Positions 12,156 to 21,288 of a stretch of 64,000 nucleotides of DNA are shown here, piece by piece (position 1 is the stretch's first letter; each line of letters opens with the position of its first letter). Source of the DNA: an uncultured Christensenellaceae bacterium (GTDB lineage: Bacteria; Bacillota; Clostridia; Christensenellales; Pumilibacteraceae); assembly GCA_910586925.1 (NCBI GenBank), contig CAJUKG010000002.1, forward strand, positions 1-64,000. Direction: 5' to 3'. A program made the position numbers and the translations under genes. The notes beneath the pieces were generated by a model that saw only the letters and a list, made by a program, of their open reading frames with translations, was not told where the DNA came from and did no database searches.

Positions 12156-14711
12156 ATGAAAAGGACGTTTTCGATTACAGGAATGACGTGTGCGGCATGT
12201 GCCGCGCATGTGGAAAAGGCGGTAAAGGCTCTCGATCTCAATTCGGTCGAGGTCAATCTTTTGATGAACCGCATGACGGTAGAGGGAGAAGCCGGCGACG
12301 GCGATATTATCGCGGCGGTGGAAAGCGCGGGGTATGGCGCGAGTCGATACGGCGGCGACGATAAAAACGCGACGAAGGCGCAAAAGCCTGTCGACTATTC
12401 GCGAACGCTGCTTGCTCGGTTTATCGCGTCGATGGTGTTTTTACTGCCGCTCATGTGGTTTTCCATGGGGCATATGTGGGGCTTCCCGCTCGGCGCGTTC
12501 GATCCGCACCGCGATCCCGCGTCGTTCGCGCTCATACAGCTGATACTGACGACTCCCGTGCTCGTCATAAACGGGCGGTTCTTTATAGGCGGTGCGAAAA
12601 GCGTGTTGCACCGCGCTCCGAACATGGATACGCTCGTGTCGCTCGGCAGCGGCGCATCGTATATCTACGGCGTGGTCGTGCTGTTTCTGATAAACGGCAA
12701 GGCGGCGGCTGGCGATATATCGGGCGCGGCGGAACTTGCAATGAACTTGTTTTTCGAGTCTGCCGCCATGATACTCGCGCTTGTGACGCTCGGCAAATAT
12801 CTCGAGTCGAAATCGAAGGGCAAAACGCGCGCCGAGGTTGATAAGCTGTTGCGGCTGCGTCCGCAGACGGCGAACGTCATTCGCGACGGCAAGCAGATAA
12901 ATATTCCCGTGGACGAAATAGCAGTCGGCGATACGGTGGTAGTGCTGCCCGGCGAGTATGTGCCGTGCGACGGCGTCGTCGCAAGCGGCGGCACTACTCT
13001 CGACAAGTCGGCGGTAACGGGCGAATCTATCCCTGAGGAAGCGACAGAGGGCAGTGCGGTGACGTCCGCGACGTTGAACCTCACGGGGCGGATAGAGCTT
13101 CGCGCCGAAAAGGTTGGGGCGGATACCACTCTTTCCAAGATAATCGAGCTTATCGAAAATGCGGGCGGAAGCAAAGCTCCCATTCAAAAGATAGCCGATA
13201 AAGTGTCTGCGGTTTTCGTGCCCGTCGTGTGCGCCGTCGCACTCGTGACGCTCGTTGTTTGGCTGTTTGTCGGCACCGTCGGACAGGCACTCACTATGGC
13301 TATATCGGTGCTCGTAATTTCGTGTCCGTGCGCGTTAGGACTTGCGACGCCGGTCGCAGTCATGGCGGGTACGGGACGCGCGGCGGCGTACGGCGTGCTC
13401 GTTAAGAACGCCGAGGTGTTGCAGGGACTGCAAAGCGTGGAGATATTCGCTCTCGACAAGACCGCGACCATTACCGAGGGCAAGCCGAAAGTCACCGGGA
13501 TCGTTCCGCGCGGCGACATGAAAGAGAGCGAGATCCTCGCCGTTGCGGCGGCTCTCGAAGCGACTTCGACGCATCCGCTCGCAAAGGCGATCGCAGAGGC
13601 GGGCGGCGACGTGAAACCCGCGGAGAGCAGCGAATACCGCATAGGTTACGGCGTCATAGGCAAAGTGGACGGAACGGAATACGCGCTCGGCGGCGAGCGG
13701 CTGTGCGCCGAGTTCGGACTGAAAGTGCCGCCGACCGACGCGCAGACAGTGTATCTGTGCAGGCGCGGAAACCTTCTCGGCGAGATAACGGTGGACGACG
13801 GAGTGAAGCCGACGAGCCGCGACGCGGTGAAGCGGCTTACCGATATGGGCGGTCGCGTCGTCATGATCACGGGCGATAACGCACGTCAGGCAAAGCGCAT
13901 TGCGGACAGCGTCGGCATAACCGAGATATATTCGGACGTGTTGCCCGAAGATAAACTCGACATAGTGAATTCGCTCAAAGCGCAGGGCATAACTGCAATG
14001 GTGGGCGACGGCATAAACGACGCGCCCGCACTCAAAGCGGCGGACATAGGCATCGCGATCGGATCGGGCACCGACGTCGCTATCGAGGCGGCGGACGTGG
14101 TGCTCGTAAAGTCCGACCTCGCCGACGTGCCGCGCGCCGTCGCGGTGTCGCGCATGAGCTTGAAGAATATCAAAGAGAATCTGTTTTGGGCGTTCATATA
14201 CAACACCCTCGGCATACCGCTCGCCGCGGGCGTGTTCTACGCGCTCGGCGTGACGCTCAACCCGATGATCGCCGCTGGCGCGATGGCTTTCTCGTCGCTG
14301 TTCGTCGTGTGCAATGCGCTGCGGCTCACCGTAATGCGCTTCGACGACAAACATCTCGGCGGTAAGCTGAAGCGCGGCGTACGCCATTCCAAACGCCGCA
14401 CGGCGGGAACCGATGACGCAAAGTCCTGCGGTTGCGACGGTGGCACATGTTGCATAAACGATGATAAAACAAGCGGAGAGGCTATTCCGCAACAAGGAGA
14501 TAATAGTATGAAAGTCACTTTTTCGGTAAAAGGCATGATGTGCATGAACTGCGTCGGACACGTCAAAAAAGCCCTTTCGGCTGTCGACGGCGTGACTGCC
14601 GTCGAAGTGTCGCTCGAGAACGGCGAAGCCGTGGTCGAGGGAGAGTTCGATACCGCCGCCGCAATCGCCGCAGTCGGCGAAGAAGGTTACGAGTGCGCGG
14701 TCAAGCGTTGA
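12156..14711 (+). CDS. copA: Copper-translocating P-type ATPase (CopA-type) with C-terminal CopZ-like domain
   Basis: A P1B-type ATPase of 851 residues that exports Cu(I) across the membrane. Order: N-terminal HMA domain (GMTCAACAAHVEKAV, residues 8-22); helices; actuator TGES; transmembrane copper site CPCALGLATP at about 390; phosphorylation loop LDKTATITEGKP at about 433; HPLAKAI; GDGINDAPAL; final helices ending in NALRLTVM. A Cys-rich linker (CGCDGGTCC) leads to a second HMA domain from residue 785 (GMMCMNCVGHVKKAL). The loop reads DKTAT where DKTGT is nearly invariant. The catalytic Asp is kept but the change is unusual. A ribosome binding site and ATG inside the gene start the last domain separately. 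No ribosome binding site precedes the main ATG. Confidence 0.93.
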   Translation: MKRTFSITGMTCAACAAHVEKAVKALDLNSVEVNLLMNRMTVEGEAGDGDIIAAVESAGYGASRYGGDDKNATKAQKPVDYSRTLLARFIASMVFLLPLMWFSMGHMWGFPLGAFDPHRDPASFALIQLILTTPVLVINGRFFIGGAKSVLHRAPNMDTLVSLGSGASYIYGVVVLFLINGKAAAGDISGAAELAMNLFFESAAMILALVTLGKYLESKSKGKTRAEVDKLLRLRPQTANVIRDGKQINIPVDEIAVGDTVVVLPGEYVPCDGVVASGGTTLDKSAVTGESIPEEATEGSAVTSATLNLTGRIELRAEKVGADTTLSKIIELIENAGGSKAPIQKIADKVSAVFVPVVCAVALVTLVVWLFVGTVGQALTMAISVLVISCPCALGLATPVAVMAGTGRAAAYGVLVKNAEVLQGLQSVEIFALDKTATITEGKPKVTGIVPRGDMKESEILAVAAALEATSTHPLAKAIAEAGGDVKPAESSEYRIGYGVIGKVDGTEYALGGERLCAEFGLKVPPTDAQTVYLCRRGNLLGEITVDDGVKPTSRDAVKRLTDMGGRVVMITGDNARQAKRIADSVGITEIYSDVLPEDKLDIVNSLKAQGITAMVGDGINDAPALKAADIGIAIGSGTDVAIEAADVVLVKSDLADVPRAVAVSRMSLKNIKENLFWAFIYNTLGIPLAAGVFYALGVTLNPMIAAGAMAFSSLFVVCNALRLTVMRFDDKHLGGKLKRGVRHSKRRTAGTDDAKSCGCDGGTCCINDDKTSGEAIPQQGDNSMKVTFSVKGMMCMNCVGHVKKALSAVDGVTAVEVSLENGEAVVEGEFDTAAAIAAVGEEGYECAVKR
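14508..14711 (+). CDS. copZ: Nested CopZ-like copper chaperone (in-frame internal start in copA)
   Basis: An AAGGAG lies nine bases before an in-frame ATG at 14508. Starting there gives a free 67-residue HMA protein, MKVTFSVKGMMCMNCVGHV and onward, which is exactly the size and layout of CopZ chaperones. The site is much better than that of the full-length gene. The region before it (ETSGEAIPQQGDNS-like linker, low complexity) looks like a fusion scar between former copA and copZ genes. Both forms, a tethered domain and a free chaperone, could be made from one mRNA. This is a prediction from the sequence only. Confidence 0.55.
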   Translation: MKVTFSVKGMMCMNCVGHVKKALSAVDGVTAVEVSLENGEAVVEGEFDTAAAIAAVGEEGYECAVKR

Positions 14712-14767
14712 TTTTGTCGTAAATATTAGAATATCATTAAAAGTTAATTAAGAGCTTCTTTAGTCTG

Positions 14768-14796
14768 TTGACAAAATGCGGTATCGGTAGTATACT
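14768..14796 (+). promoter_or_regulatory. Promoter of the 1230-residue protein
   Basis: TTGACA, a 17-base spacer and TATACT, about 75 bases before the start codon. Confidence 0.8.
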
Positions 14797-14872
14797 TTGT
14801 GTGTAGATATAACACATATTTCAGTGTGCCGTAATTTTACGGCAAAGCCCGTAAAGACGGAGGTATCGCGTT

Positions 14873-17800
14873 ATGGCGAAAAAGGTTGTTGTTCCCGAAG
14901 AAACCGCGAGCGACGAGAAAAAACCCAAAAAGAAAAAGCGCAATAAGTGTTGTACTTGTTGCCTTATAGCACTCATTGTCGTCGTCGTGATCTTGGCGGC
15001 GGCGTTTGGCGTGGGTTGGTACTTCGGCGACAAAATGACGAAGCAGTATCTCGGCATGCCGCTCGGCGACGTGTTCGGCGTGCTCGGCGATATGTATTGG
15101 GCTAACGATAAAAAGGTAGTCGAGCGTCCGTTCGACGGATCCGATCTCGACGGGTTTTATCGCGAGATCAAGCGCAATATCATGCTCAAGGAAGATGCGG
15201 AAGTCGATTTCGACGGCGCGCTCGACGCGGCGATAAAAACGGCGTTGGATACGGCTATGCAGTCGCAGTCCGAAAGTACGACCGTTAAATACGGTTACGC
15301 CCCCGAGATCGGAGAGTATACCGCGCGGCTTTACAACGACGACGGTAACGCGAGCGGCGAGGGCGAAGGCGGCGAAGAACAGTCGCAGATAATGAATATC
15401 GTCACCGATATGGTGGTGAACGCGCTCAATCGCGACAATATAGATTTGGAAAGGCTCAACAAATACAACGAGAACGATCCTTCGACCGATACATATAAGT
15501 TTTCGCTCAACGACAAACAGCTCGCCGCGTTTATTGACAAGGTAATGCGCGCGGTGCTCGCAAACGCCGACAAGATCGACGGCGTGAAAGAGTATGCGGG
15601 CATGGTCGATCTGTCGCAAGTCGTATCGCTCAAACAGGTCGTGTTTTCCACCGTCAAAGACGGCGACACCGTAAAGGCGACGAACGCGAAAGTCACTGTG
15701 TGGGTGGCTTTGCAAAAGGCGGCGGGACAGGCGGCGACGGGCTTTATGGAGGACGGCGGATTCGGTTGGGCGGGACCGCTCGCCCGCGGGCTTTGCAATA
15801 TGATCTTGCCGGAAAACCTGTACATATCTATCGCAATGCCGTTGCATGGCGAGAGCGAGCCGTATATAACAATAAACGATATGGACGAGGAAGAACGCGC
15901 CCGTGCGTATAAGCTCATCAACGGCATCATGAATATGAACGGCGATGGCGAGTCGAACGACGCGCTTACCGAAATGTTGCACGAGTTTACCGACAGCATT
16001 GCGCCGACGCTCGAGACCGCTACGGAATACATGGATTTTTCGGGCGCGGGCGAGGGCACGATCAAACTCGATCTTCTCGATACCGCCATGAAAATGGCGT
16101 CGGAAGGCATCGAGGGCGAACAGCTCACCAAAGCCGATTTCATTTACGTGCTGCAAGCATTCATGTCCGATCCCGACGTACAGCTTGCAAACCTCGAGCC
16201 TTACATGTTCCGCGACAGGTATCTCGTCGACGGAGAGGAAGTATATATCAAGGGCGGCGACGGCGAAAATACGGCTATAGACTACGAAGCGCGTTTTATA
16301 TCCGAAATCGAAGAAAAGTATTCGCTTGATTTCGGCGAGAGCACCAAGCTCGACGACGTGCTCGCAATGCTCGGTATTTCACTCGACGGCTCGAATAACG
16401 GCAGCATGGGTTCGAGCGATTTGCTCAAACTTATCGACGCGAAAAAATTCAACGCGTTGCTTTACAGCGAGAACGATATAAAACTGCACGTAACGGACAG
16501 AATGCTCGGCGCGGCAATGTCGGGGCAGATGAATAAAGTCATCGGAACGGGCGGACTCGAAGGCATGGACCTTAAGCTCGACGCACTGTCGTTCGTGCGC
16601 AAGCCGAGCAAGCCGTCGCATTTATATACGCAGCTTGCCGTCGAGGCGGATCTTTCGGGTATGTTCGATTCGTTCGGCGACAATGAGCTTATGGCTCGGC
16701 TCGCAATGGGGCTTATGCCCGAACGCCTGCTCTTTACCGTCACGGTGGATATTACCCGCGATCTTGCCGCGGGCGATACCAAAGATGGCGTGGAGTTCAA
16801 GCTCAATTCGTGCGAGAATACCGACCGTGCGCTTGCGACGATAGAGAAGTTTATGCCTTCGTTCGAGCTGAACGAGATGTCCGAACAGATAGGCAATATG
16901 CTAAACGACATGCTCGACCAAATGGGCAAAACTTTCGATATGAAATTCGTTGCGTCTACTTACGACAAGACCCCGAGCGGTTGGACGGGCGAGCCGGGCG
17001 GCATGGAGCTTCCCGACATATTCACGGTAGTTACCGACCTCGTGCTCGTCGACGACGACGGCACGAAAATCGTATCGTCGAGTCAGCTCAAAGAAGTGTT
17101 GCGTGCGATAAACGACACTTCGGGCGTGAACGTTGCGGGCGGCATTGCCGAAGATTATTCCGATTTCATTCACCAAGTCGTTGATAAATACTACCTCGAT
17201 CCCAAAACGGAGATCAATACTTTCGACGAGCTTACTTCTTTCCTCACGGCGTTCGAAACGAGTAAGGAGAACAACGGATTCAGAGTGCGCGGCAATACCG
17301 TCGGCGTCAAGTATATGGCATACGACACGCGGTCGATCGACGAGCTTAAACCGGTCATGCGCGGCGACGAACTCGGTGCGCTCATAAAGAGCAAGATGGG
17401 CGCGGACGTCGCGGACTACACAATCGAGTCGGTGAGTACGGGCGACGGCAGTCTGACGATCGTCCTCTCGGTAAACGTCGGCAATCTCTTGCCCGAGGAC
17501 GTGAACTTCCTGCTCACCGCCGATAAGCTGTACGTGACGGCGAATGTGGAGATGGATACGGTGCTCGGCGACGGCACGGACGGCGATCCTTACCGTTACG
17601 ATTTGTCGGTCAATCTCAATACGATGAATTTCACGACGTACAATTCCGCAATGAGGATCATCGAGTTCTTCCAACCGGACTTCGACATTGCCGAAAAGGT
17701 GAGCGATTTCGGGCGCATACTGTACGACCAAATGCAGGCTATAAACGACAGCTTCGCGCTCGCCGAAACGGGCGGCACGGAGAGCGGCAATACGGGATTC

Positions 17801-18565
17801 TTCTCGTTCACCGTCGACGGGCTTGTAATGACCGATTTCTACACGTTCCTCGCGAGCAAAACGGGTGTGACTGTCGGCGGCGAAACAAAACCCGCCGACG
17901 TGAAAGCGGCACTTCAAGGCATGTACGCGTATAACGCAAATTTCCCGCCTGAAGAAGGCAAAGTATCGAATAATTACAAGCTCGAAAGCATAGTTTTCAA
18001 TCCGAGCGACAAAGCTCCCGCCGCGGCGTCCGAGGGTACGCACAGCGACGTCACGTTCAATAGCTTCTTGCGCAGCGTCGAGGGAATGGGTCACGTTTAT
18101 ATAGACCAAACGGTGATGATCCACGCGGGCGACAAAACGACTGCCGCCGACGCCGCGCGCACGTGGATACTAAAGCATATCGGCATTGCTCCCGCCGCGA
18201 ATACCGATTATCTCATGGTGACGGCGAGAATGGCAATGGCGGACTACATGACGAGCGACAGCGGCTCTACGAGCTTCCTGCCCGACAACGACGTGTACGG
18301 CACTATAGTGTACGAATATGCGGACGGCGCGTTCGGGTATGTCGGAGTGGCGTTCAACGATATGAACGTAGGCGCGTACAACGTGTTGCAACAGATGATG
18401 AAACTTTCCGCCGACAGCGAGGACGACACCAAGGTCAATATCAACACGGTAACTAAAGCGACTACCGCCGCGCTTAAAGGCATCACCGATTTTTACACCG
18501 TCGCGTTCGGCGACAAAATCGGCAACGAGGGCATAGGCAGCTGCACTCTGACGAGAAAATTTTAG
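14873..18565 (+). CDS. Very large membrane-anchored extracytoplasmic protein of unknown function
   Basis: A protein of 1230 residues. A short basic cytoplasmic end (residues 1-24, Lys-rich) is followed by a Cys cluster KCCTCC and one membrane helix at about 28-50 (LIALIVVVVILAAAFGVGW). The rest, about 1170 residues, is acidic and predicted to lie outside. It alternates helical and strand stretches with repeated phrases such as LNDMLDQMGKTFD and TTDFYTF-like segments, and several parts share a pattern (a strand-rich SLSVNLN or ADLSGMFDS block before IEKFMPSFEL or IEFFQPDFDI), suggesting repeats of one lipid- or polymer-binding domain. I recognise no family. It starts after ACGGAGG and is followed 10 bases later by the nucleoside hydrolase gene. 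It could be a cell-envelope scaffold or lipid-transfer protein. Confidence 0.7.
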   Translation: MAKKVVVPEETASDEKKPKKKKRNKCCTCCLIALIVVVVILAAAFGVGWYFGDKMTKQYLGMPLGDVFGVLGDMYWANDKKVVERPFDGSDLDGFYREIKRNIMLKEDAEVDFDGALDAAIKTALDTAMQSQSESTTVKYGYAPEIGEYTARLYNDDGNASGEGEGGEEQSQIMNIVTDMVVNALNRDNIDLERLNKYNENDPSTDTYKFSLNDKQLAAFIDKVMRAVLANADKIDGVKEYAGMVDLSQVVSLKQVVFSTVKDGDTVKATNAKVTVWVALQKAAGQAATGFMEDGGFGWAGPLARGLCNMILPENLYISIAMPLHGESEPYITINDMDEEERARAYKLINGIMNMNGDGESNDALTEMLHEFTDSIAPTLETATEYMDFSGAGEGTIKLDLLDTAMKMASEGIEGEQLTKADFIYVLQAFMSDPDVQLANLEPYMFRDRYLVDGEEVYIKGGDGENTAIDYEARFISEIEEKYSLDFGESTKLDDVLAMLGISLDGSNNGSMGSSDLLKLIDAKKFNALLYSENDIKLHVTDRMLGAAMSGQMNKVIGTGGLEGMDLKLDALSFVRKPSKPSHLYTQLAVEADLSGMFDSFGDNELMARLAMGLMPERLLFTVTVDITRDLAAGDTKDGVEFKLNSCENTDRALATIEKFMPSFELNEMSEQIGNMLNDMLDQMGKTFDMKFVASTYDKTPSGWTGEPGGMELPDIFTVVTDLVLVDDDGTKIVSSSQLKEVLRAINDTSGVNVAGGIAEDYSDFIHQVVDKYYLDPKTEINTFDELTSFLTAFETSKENNGFRVRGNTVGVKYMAYDTRSIDELKPVMRGDELGALIKSKMGADVADYTIESVSTGDGSLTIVLSVNVGNLLPEDVNFLLTADKLYVTANVEMDTVLGDGTDGDPYRYDLSVNLNTMNFTTYNSAMRIIEFFQPDFDIAEKVSDFGRILYDQMQAINDSFALAETGGTESGNTGFFSFTVDGLVMTDFYTFLASKTGVTVGGETKPADVKAALQGMYAYNANFPPEEGKVSNNYKLESIVFNPSDKAPAAASEGTHSDVTFNSFLRSVEGMGHVYIDQTVMIHAGDKTTAADAARTWILKHIGIAPAANTDYLMVTARMAMADYMTSDSGSTSFLPDNDVYGTIVYEYADGAFGYVGVAFNDMNVGAYNVLQQMMKLSADSEDDTKVNINTVTKATTAALKGITDFYTVAFGDKIGNEGIGSCTLTRKF

Positions 18566-18575
18566 CGAGGTCGGA

Positions 18576-19355
18576 ATGTTGTCATCATACGACAGGCTTA
18601 TAATGTTTTGCGATTACGGGCTTGACGACGCGGTCGCCACGTTGCATATACTCGGACGCGCCGAGCTTTTCGGGCGTATCGACGTTGTGCCGATAGGCGG
18701 CAACGTATCGGCGGAAACGGCGTATCGCAACGCGCAAACGCTTCTCGCGTTGGCGGACCACGATACCGAAAAAGTGCGTATAGTCGATACACGCGACATA
18801 CCGCAACGTTATGCCGATATTCCCGACGTGCACGGCGGCGACGGCATGGGCGATATTCTCGCGCCCGCGGTGTCGAAGTGCGAAGTTGTGGCGTTCGACG
18901 CGTTCGCCGCGGAGATGAGAGAAGGGCGCGGCACAGAGAAAACCTGTTTGCTGTCGCTCGGTCCGTGTACGCTCCCCGTCGCGCTCGGTATCGCGCCGAA
19001 CAGCACGGTGCTCATGGGCGGCACTACGAAAGAACCGCCCAATTACGGCGAGTACGAATTCAACGAGGGCATGGACGTGGTAGCGTTCGCGCGGCTCGCG
19101 GGATCGGCGACTGCGGTTGCGACGCTCGATACCTGCCATAACTGCAATGTGGATTTCGAGCATCACGACTTCGGCGGCAAGCTCGCCGCGCGGCTCGTGT
19201 CGCGGTATATAGAATTGTGCAAAGCGCGTAACGCGCCGCTCGCCGTGTACGATTACGTCGCCGCGCTCGCGGTGACCGATCCGCAATTATTTGTAACCGA
19301 AAGTATAACGCGAAAAGACGGAGTGACGTATGAGCAATTAAAAATTAAAAATTAA
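18576..19355 (+). CDS. Inosine/uridine-preferring nucleoside hydrolase family protein
   Basis: A protein of 259 residues. The family metal site opens the protein in modified form (MFCDYGLDDAVATLHIL, for D-x-D-x-G-x-DD), with GGNVSAETAYRNA, HGGDGMGD, LLSLGPCT, the asparagine-bearing YEFNEGMDVVAFA and the closing VYDYVAALAVTDPQLF all in the usual order. These enzymes release ribose from nucleosides for salvage. The first Asp of the DxD is replaced by Cys-Asp, and the late His-Asp is Tyr-Asp, so substrate preference may differ. It is probably co-transcribed with the large membrane protein before it. The C-terminus runs into an AT-rich repeat that supplies the last codons (QLKIKN), and a hairpin terminator follows. 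Confidence 0.8.
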   Translation: MLSSYDRLIMFCDYGLDDAVATLHILGRAELFGRIDVVPIGGNVSAETAYRNAQTLLALADHDTEKVRIVDTRDIPQRYADIPDVHGGDGMGDILAPAVSKCEVVAFDAFAAEMREGRGTEKTCLLSLGPCTLPVALGIAPNSTVLMGGTTKEPPNYGEYEFNEGMDVVAFARLAGSATAVATLDTCHNCNVDFEHHDFGGKLAARLVSRYIELCKARNAPLAVYDYVAALAVTDPQLFVTESITRKDGVTYEQLKIKN

Positions 19356-19368
19356 TAATCGAGGTCGT
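19336..19368 (+). repeat. AT-rich extragenic repeat overlapping a gene end
   Basis: AATTAAAAATTAAAAATTA followed by ATAATCGAGG belongs to the same family as the copies at 29261, 37499, 42295 and 49228. Here it forms the last six codons and stop of the nucleoside hydrolase gene. Confidence 0.5.
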
Positions 19369-19422
19369 TTTGATAATTAGTCGTACTGCGTACCGCATTA
19401 TAAGATAGCCTTGTTTGTAGGA

Positions 19423-19450
19423 AGCGACGTGCTCGGCACGCCGCTTTTTT
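19423..19450 (+). terminator. Rho-independent terminator
   Basis: AGCGACGTGC pairs with GCACGCCGCT around TCG (one mismatch), then TTTTTT. The stem sequence resembles the GC-rich repeat family at 29431 and 37751. Confidence 0.75.
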
Positions 19451-19527
19451 GTCAAAACAAAATAATTCGACAATAAATTTCGGTTCTTAAATTTTAATTC
19501 TTGATCGTTGCGGGCATAATCGTGTGT

Positions 19528-20052
19528 ATGAAAAGATTATCCCGTGTGTATAAAGTATTTGTAAGTTTATTGTTGTCCGTCATAATGCTGTTTTGCGTTT
19601 CCGCCGTGTTTTGCGGGTGCGCGAACAATACATACGACGGCAAGCTGTTGCGGTTGCATATCCGCGCCAATTCAAACGACGAAGCCGATCAGTCGGTCAA
19701 GCTCGCGGTGCGCGACGCGGTAAACGATTATATCGTCGAAAACATAGATAAGTCCACTTTCGACGATGCGTATCGCGAGGTGGGCGAGCGGCTCGACGAT
19801 ATACAGGCAGTTGCGAACGCCGCGCTCGAGGCGAACGGGTATTCGTACGCCGCGAAAGCTCGGCTCGTCAACGAATATTTCCCGTCGCGCATGTACGGCG
19901 ACACCGTCGTACCCGACGGATATTACGACGCGCTGATAGTCGAGCTGGGCGAAGCCGTCGGCAATAATTGGTGGTGCGTGATATACCCGCCGCTGTGTTA
20001 CGGCGACGAGTTCGAGTATAAGTCTTTTTTTGCAGAACTTTTTAGGCGATAA
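19528..20052 (+). CDS. spoIIR: Stage II sporulation protein R
   Basis: SpoIIR is secreted from the forespore and triggers SpoIIGA to process pro-sigma-E in the mother cell. The 174-residue protein has an N-terminal signal/anchor (about 10-32, VFVSLLLSVIMLFCVSAVF, with a GCANN lipobox-like end). The conserved secreted domain follows: LLRLHIRANSNDEADQSVKLAVRDAV, then AANAAL-type helices with YFPSRMYGDTVVPDGYYDALIVELG, and the signature NWWCVIYPPLCY at residues 149-160. Together with SpoIIID and SleB/YpeB it shows the organism forms spores. The start is uncertain: I prefer ATG 19528 to the in-frame TTG 19501. The ribosome binding site is weak. Confidence 0.92.
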   Translation: MKRLSRVYKVFVSLLLSVIMLFCVSAVFCGCANNTYDGKLLRLHIRANSNDEADQSVKLAVRDAVNDYIVENIDKSTFDDAYREVGERLDDIQAVANAALEANGYSYAAKARLVNEYFPSRMYGDTVVPDGYYDALIVELGEAVGNNWWCVIYPPLCYGDEFEYKSFFAELFRR

Positions 20053-20124
20053 AGCGTATAAATTTACCGTCGATAATGAATATTACATATATATTCGATA
20101 TTCTGTATGCAAAGGAAAAAACTT

Positions 20125-21276
20125 ATGACGAGAATAAGGCGGAAAAATTCGGTTGCGGCGGCACTTATCGCCGTATTTGCGGCGGTGCTTTGTTTCGTGC
20201 CGCTTGCGGCACCTGCGGCGTACGCCGATATAGTCGGCGGCAACAGTTACGGAAGCGTTGCGGCGGTGCAAGCGCGGCTTACTACTCTCGGTTATTACAA
20301 ATCGGGAGTGGACGGCGTGTGGGGCAACGGCACTCTCTCTGCGGTAAAGCGGTTTCAATCGGACAACGGACTGAAAGCGGACGGCATTGTCGGGAGCGGT
20401 ACGGCGTCGCGGCTCAAAGTAAAACTGCCCGTGACGGGCGGCATTACGTACGGCAAGACCGATGCGAACGTCGCGGCGGTGCAGGCACGGCTCAAGACGT
20501 ACGGCTACTATACGGGCGGCGTGGACGGCATGTGGGGGCGCGGCACCCTTCGCGCGGTGCTTAAATTTCAATCGGACAAGGGCATGACGGTGGACGGCGT
20601 TGTCGGAAGCGGTACGGCGTCCAAGCTCGGCGTAACTCTTTCGAGCGGCTCGCGGTCGGGCGGTATCAGCAAGGGCAAAACGGCGGCGAATATCCGCGCG
20701 GTGCAAAAAGCTCTGAAGTCCGCTGGCTACTATACGGGCAGCGTGGACGGCGTATGGGGTCGGCGCACGCTGTGTGCGGTGATGAGTTTTCAGTCCGATT
20801 GCGGGCTTACCGTGGACGGCGTTGTAGGACCGTCCACCGAAAAGAAACTCGGCATCACGCTTACAAGCGGCGGCGGGTCGAACAGCGGGTCTATAGGCAG
20901 CGGCAACGTGAGCGGCAATATTTCCGAATCCGACCGCAATCTTCTCGCACGGTGCGTGTACGCCGAATCGCGCGGCGAGCCGTACAGCGGACAGGTCGCA
21001 GTTGCGGCGGTCGTTCTCAACCGCGTGCGCTCGTCCAAGTTCCCCAACACGATCTACGGCGTTATTTATCAGAAAAACGCGTTCACCGCGGTAAACGACG
21101 GGCAGATAAACCTCACGCCCAATCAGACGGCGTACAATGCGGTCGCCGACGCTTTGGGCGGTTGGGATCCTACGGGCGGGTGTCTGTACTACTACAATCC
21201 CGCGACGGCGACGTCGAGCTGGATCTGGTCGCTCACGGTGCATATCAAAATAGGGAAGCACAACTTCGCTTTATAG
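20125..21276 (+). CDS. sleB: Spore cortex-lytic enzyme SleB-like with three peptidoglycan-binding domains
   Basis: A 383-residue secreted hydrolase. A signal peptide (residues 8-40, ending AAPAAYA) is followed by three peptidoglycan-binding repeats at about 45-105, 120-180 and 197-258. Each has V-x-A-V-Q-x-x-L near its start and a YY-x-x-x-VDG-x-W-G loop, separated by Gly/Ser linkers. The C-terminal SleB (Hydrolase_2) domain follows: LARCVYAESRGEPYSGQVAVAAVVLNRV with the catalytic Glu, then GGCLYYYNPATATSSWIWS. SleB enzymes cut spore cortex during germination. Most SleB proteins have one binding repeat; three is long. I chose ATG 20125, which follows AAAGGA, over ATG 20107. It is immediately followed by a ypeB-like gene. 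Confidence 0.9.
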   Translation: MTRIRRKNSVAAALIAVFAAVLCFVPLAAPAAYADIVGGNSYGSVAAVQARLTTLGYYKSGVDGVWGNGTLSAVKRFQSDNGLKADGIVGSGTASRLKVKLPVTGGITYGKTDANVAAVQARLKTYGYYTGGVDGMWGRGTLRAVLKFQSDKGMTVDGVVGSGTASKLGVTLSSGSRSGGISKGKTAANIRAVQKALKSAGYYTGSVDGVWGRRTLCAVMSFQSDCGLTVDGVVGPSTEKKLGITLTSGGGSNSGSIGSGNVSGNISESDRNLLARCVYAESRGEPYSGQVAVAAVVLNRVRSSKFPNTIYGVIYQKNAFTAVNDGQINLTPNQTAYNAVADALGGWDPTGGCLYYYNPATATSSWIWSLTVHIKIGKHNFAL

Positions 21277-21288
21277 AAAGGAGAAATT

